The notes beneath the pieces are model-generated. The model saw only the letters and a program-made list of their open reading frames with translations. It was not told the origin of the DNA and ran no database searches. From the NCBI GenBank assembly GCA_009917455.1, contig QZDS01000009.1:91975-155974 (forward strand): 64,000 nucleotides of DNA, read 5' to 3'. Of this stretch, positions 61,045 through 64,000 are shown piece by piece; position 1 is the stretch's first letter, and every line of letters starts with the position of its first letter. The position numbers were made by a program, and so were the translations under genes. The stretch comes from a bacterium 1xD8-48 (GTDB lineage Bacteria > Bacillota > Clostridia > Lachnospirales > Lachnospiraceae).

Positions 61045-61842
61045 ATGTCATTGTTAGAAGTAAGAAACGTTAAAAAAGTATATACCACAAGGTTTGGCGC
61101 CGTTAAGGTGCAGGCGCTGCGGGATGTGAATTTTTCCGTGGAGGAAGGAGAATATGTGGCGATTATGGGAGAGTCGGGCTCCGGCAAGACAACCCTTTTA
61201 AATATCCTTGCCTCACTGGATAAGGCGACGAGCGGCCAGGTTCTGTTAAAAGGGAAAGACCTGTCGGAAATCCGGCGCAGGGATATCTGCACTTTTCGGA
61301 GGGAGCATATGAGCTTTGTGTTTCAGGATTTTAATCTGTTGGATACCCTGTCCCTCAGGGACAATATTTATCTCCCGCTGGTACTTGCCGGAACCGGCCA
61401 TAAGGAGATGGAAAACAGGATAAAGCCTCTTGCGGACAGGCTTGCCATTCCGGATATCCTTGAAAAATACCCCTACGAGGTTTCCGGCGGGCAGAGACAG
61501 CGCGCGGCGGCATGCAGGGCGTTAATCACAAACCCGGATATTATTCTGGCGGATGAGCCCACCGGAGCGCTGGACTCCCGGGCGTCGGGAAAGCTCCTTA
61601 AGCTGTTCGGGGAAGTGAACCGGGAAGGGCAGACCATATTGATGGTGACCCACAGCATTCAGGCGGCAAGCCATGCAGGGCGCGTGCTGTTTATCAAGGA
61701 TGGCAGCGTTTTCCATCAGATTTACAAGGGGAATCAGAGCAATGAGGAAATGTATAAAATGATATCCGATGCGCTGACGGTGCTGCAAAGGACGGCAGCG
61801 TCTGACGGGGCAAAGGCTCTGTCAGAGGGAGGGGAGGCATAG
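61045..61842 (+). CDS. BceA-like ABC transporter ATPase
   Basis: A 265-residue ATPase with Walker A GESGSGKTT, Q-loop FQDFNLLDTL, signature VSGGQRQR and Walker [13 protein letters not shown]. The DFNLLDTLSLRDNI stretch is characteristic of BceA/YxdL-type peptide-resistance ATPases. ATG 61045 lies downstream of AGGAGGG. The permease gene begins four bases after its stop. Confidence 0.94.
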   Translation: MSLLEVRNVKKVYTTRFGAVKVQALRDVNFSVEEGEYVAIMGESGSGKTTLLNILASLDKATSGQVLLKGKDLSEIRRRDICTFRREHMSFVFQDFNLLDTLSLRDNIYLPLVLAGTGHKEMENRIKPLADRLAIPDILEKYPYEVSGGQRQRAAACRALITNPDIILADEPTGALDSRASGKLLKLFGEVNREGQTILMVTHSIQAASHAGRVLFIKDGSVFHQIYKGNQSNEEMYKMISDALTVLQRTAASDGAKALSEGGEA

Positions 61843-61846
61843 TATT

Positions 61847-63892
61847 ATGGGAAAAACAGGAAAATCAACGGCATGGAAAATTCTGCCGGCAATGGCATGG
61901 AAGGGTATTATGAGAAACAGAAGCGTATATTTTCCCTATCTGGCAGCCGGAATATTTTCGGTGTTTACATACTTTGTGTATGTATCCATATTAAAAAACG
62001 ATATTATCTCAATTCTTCCCAAAAGCACCTATGCATGGATAATGCTGCGGATTGGAAAAAGCCTGCTTGTACTCATTCTGATGCTTTTTCTGGTCTATGC
62101 AAACAGCTTTCTGATGAAAAGGCGGCAGAAGGAATTCGGGCTTTATCATATATTGGGGCTGGAAAAAAAGCACATCGGCAGTATGCTGTTTTTCGAGACA
62201 GCGCTGCTTTATATCTTTGCGCTCACAGGCGGCGTGGTTTTTGGAATGGCGCTTTCAAAGCTGCTGTTTATGCTGCTTCTTAGGATGTGCAGGCTGCCGG
62301 TGGACGTTGGCTTTGTTTTTCAGATGGAAGCGCTCCGGGAAACCATGGTTTATTTTCTGGCCGTCTATATGATTAATTTTGCAGAAGGGCTGATACAAAT
62401 CGGGAAAGCGAACCCCATTGAGCTGATGAGCGGGAGCAGGAAAGGGGAAAAGGAGCCGAAATTCCTCTGGTTTTTTGCGCTGGCGGGAGCGGCGGCTCTG
62501 GCAGGAGGGTATTACTGCTCTGTTACCTCAAAGGTGGACAGTAAGATATTTACCGACTTTTTCCAGGCGGTTTTCCGGGTAATCGTGGGAACCTACCTTT
62601 TATTTGCGGCGGGAAGTATTGCCTTTTTAAAGTGGATGAAATCCAGAAAGCGAGTTTACTACAAGGCGGGAAACTTTATCACCATATCGGGCATGCTCTA
62701 CCGCATGAAAAAGAATGCAGCGGGGCTCTCCAATATCTGTATTTTTTCCACGATGGTGCTGATTACGTTAACCTGCACGGTAACGCTTTATGCGGGTATG
62801 GACAGTCTGGTGCACTATGAGCAGCCCTATGACATGACGGTTCACTACAGAGAGGAAAAGGTGACGCCCCGGGAGGTGTATGAGGAGATAGAAGCTCTCG
62901 GGGAAAAATACGGGATAAAGGCCGAGAGGGCAGATATTTACGAGAAAATGACGCTTCCCGTCCGGCAGCAGGAGAACAGCTTCGTGGTACGGCACGAGGA
63001 AGATGAGGCGGCCGGGATAGAGGCATATGCGGAGGATTACGAGTTGGGGATTATGACGCTGGAGGAATACAACCATATCGAAAACAGGGAGATTTCCCTT
63101 GGGGAGGGAGAGGTTCTTATCTATTGCAGCGGCAGGGACTATGGCTATGACAGCGTTATTTTTTATGGAAAAGAATTTTCGGTAAAGGAGGAGCCTGATA
63201 ATTTCTTTCCGGACCCGAAAGCGGAGGATAACGCCTTCGGCGCAGGTTATCTTATGGTGGTACAAGACGACGAGGTAAAGGAGGCGTGCATAAGGGACTG
63301 GGGAGTGGCTAACGGCGTGGAGGATATGGAGTCCTTTCTGGAAAGCGGGACACAGTATGTGCAGATACTTCTGGAGGGAAAAGACAGTGAAAAACAGGAT
63401 TTCCTCAGGGAATTCGGACAGTGGTGCCAGAGCCGCCCGGGCTTTTCAAGGCTTACAAACGGCGCGGAGAACAGAAACGACCAGGAAATCATGTACGGCG
63501 CGCTTTTGTTCATCGGTATCCTGTTCGGGATGATTTTCTTTATGTGCCTGATTCTGATTATGTACTACAAGCAGATTGCGGAAGGGTACGAGGACAGGGA
63601 CAGCTTCGATATCATGCAGAAGGTGGGAATGAGCGATGGGGAAATCCGAACCACAATCCGCAGGCAGATACTGACGGTATTTGCTCTGCCGCTGATAGGA
63701 GCAATTTCCCACACCGTTGCGGGAATGTTTATGGTAAAAGGAATGATGGCGGTGCTGTCGCTTCATCGGAGCGATATACTGATTTTCAGTACCGTGGGCG
63801 TAATCGGTGTGTTTGTGGCGGTGTACGGAGCCAGCTATATGATGACGGCCAGGACTTATTACAGGATTGTGCGGCAGGGAGGAGCAAACTAG
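61847..63892 (+). CDS. BceB-like FtsX permease
   Basis: A 681-residue permease with the Bce layout: ten helices and one very large extracytoplasmic domain (about residues 325-545) between helices seven and eight, which in the family binds the lipid II-cycle intermediate-antibiotic complex. The N-terminus (WKGIMRNRSVYFPYLAAGIFSVF) and the coupling segment KRRQKEFGLYHILGLEKK are typical. Together with the ATPase, regulator and kinase it forms a self-regulated resistance module against peptide antibiotics. The drug specificity cannot be read. Confidence 0.93.
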   Translation: MGKTGKSTAWKILPAMAWKGIMRNRSVYFPYLAAGIFSVFTYFVYVSILKNDIISILPKSTYAWIMLRIGKSLLVLILMLFLVYANSFLMKRRQKEFGLYHILGLEKKHIGSMLFFETALLYIFALTGGVVFGMALSKLLFMLLLRMCRLPVDVGFVFQMEALRETMVYFLAVYMINFAEGLIQIGKANPIELMSGSRKGEKEPKFLWFFALAGAAALAGGYYCSVTSKVDSKIFTDFFQAVFRVIVGTYLLFAAGSIAFLKWMKSRKRVYYKAGNFITISGMLYRMKKNAAGLSNICIFSTMVLITLTCTVTLYAGMDSLVHYEQPYDMTVHYREEKVTPREVYEEIEALGEKYGIKAERADIYEKMTLPVRQQENSFVVRHEEDEAAGIEAYAEDYELGIMTLEEYNHIENREISLGEGEVLIYCSGRDYGYDSVIFYGKEFSVKEEPDNFFPDPKAEDNAFGAGYLMVVQDDEVKEACIRDWGVANGVEDMESFLESGTQYVQILLEGKDSEKQDFLREFGQWCQSRPGFSRLTNGAENRNDQEIMYGALLFIGILFGMIFFMCLILIMYYKQIAEGYEDRDSFDIMQKVGMSDGEIRTTIRRQILTVFALPLIGAISHTVAGMFMVKGMMAVLSLHRSDILIFSTVGVIGVFVAVYGASYMMTARTYYRIVRQGGAN

Positions 63893-63968
63893 CGCATATA
63901 TTTCGTTTCGGTCCGGCAGCGCCATTCGCGTAACTATTCAGCCTTCCTTCTAAAAACAACGCACCCAG

Positions 63969-63991
63969 CACCGGCTAAAAAATAGCCGGTG
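63969..63991. terminator. Hairpin near the right edge
   Basis: CACCGGCTA (63969-63977) and TAGCCGGTG (63983-63991) with an A5 loop, 77 bases after the BceB-like stop. No long T-run follows on the plus strand; it may serve a converging gene outside the window. Confidence 0.5.
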
Positions 63992-64000
63992 TTCCCAGAA

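Noticed and set aside
1..64000. CRISPR arrays, tRNA, rRNA, transposases or prophage structural genes
   Set aside because: None recognised by eye on either strand. A tRNA scan could still find one I missed.

Overview
The window looks like chromosomal DNA of a motile, spore-forming Clostridia, most likely a Lachnospiraceae gut bacterium. Supporting signs are strong GGAGG ribosome sites, clostridial two-component/ABC modules, the dapL lysine/DAP route, an A-type flavoprotein, csrA-linked flagellin genes and a candidate spore-type promoter. I recognised no rRNA, tRNA, CRISPR array or transposase. The genus cannot be fixed from the sequence.

Layout. 0-5.2 kb: a lipoprotein gene cut by the left edge, an orphan LytTR response regulator, a membrane acyltransferase and a Cys/His-rich surface protein. 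5.3-7.8 kb: a complete polar amino acid ABC importer. 7.8-10.9 kb: two divergent envelope/sugar genes. 11-17.8 kb: a sugar operon (binding protein, two permeases, GH31 glycosidase, LacI repressor) with an operator just downstream of its promoter. 18-24.2 kb: a metabolic cluster (hisC, DUF368 lipid carrier transporter, methyltransferase, hslO, nadE). 24.4-29.6 kb: an ABC/FtsX transporter with its own two-component system. 29.6-33.7 kb: a Ktr potassium system facing a DedA protein and a GT4 glycosyltransferase. 33.8-44.4 kb: a second two-component system, recQ, a transglutaminase-like protein, dapF-dapL and an ECF sigma factor with its membrane partner.

44.8-52.2 kb is the most unusual region. 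Two csrA-hag (flagellin) cassettes lie in tandem. Their 5' kilobase is nearly identical, their flagellin middles differ, and each has the same terminator. Just upstream lies a 191-residue FimB-sized tyrosine recombinase flanked by inverted copies of a 31-bp element. A third copy of the element, in direct orientation to the second, precedes the second csrA-hag cassette. Each flagellin leader carries a GGA-loop hairpin plus the ribosome site, as expected for CsrA control. I read this as a candidate recombinase-driven flagellin switching locus, with csrA carried inside the switched cassette.

52.4-64 kb: a membrane-bound spermidine synthase-like protein, a flavodiiron protein, pyridoxamine kinase, cardiolipin synthase, a tiny Asn/Gln-rich gene with a sigma-G-like promoter, a set of tandem palindrome-cored repeats, and a complete BceRS-BceAB-like peptide-antibiotic resistance module. 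The only gene-free stretch above 300 bases is 55327-55733. It holds promoters and palindromic repeats.
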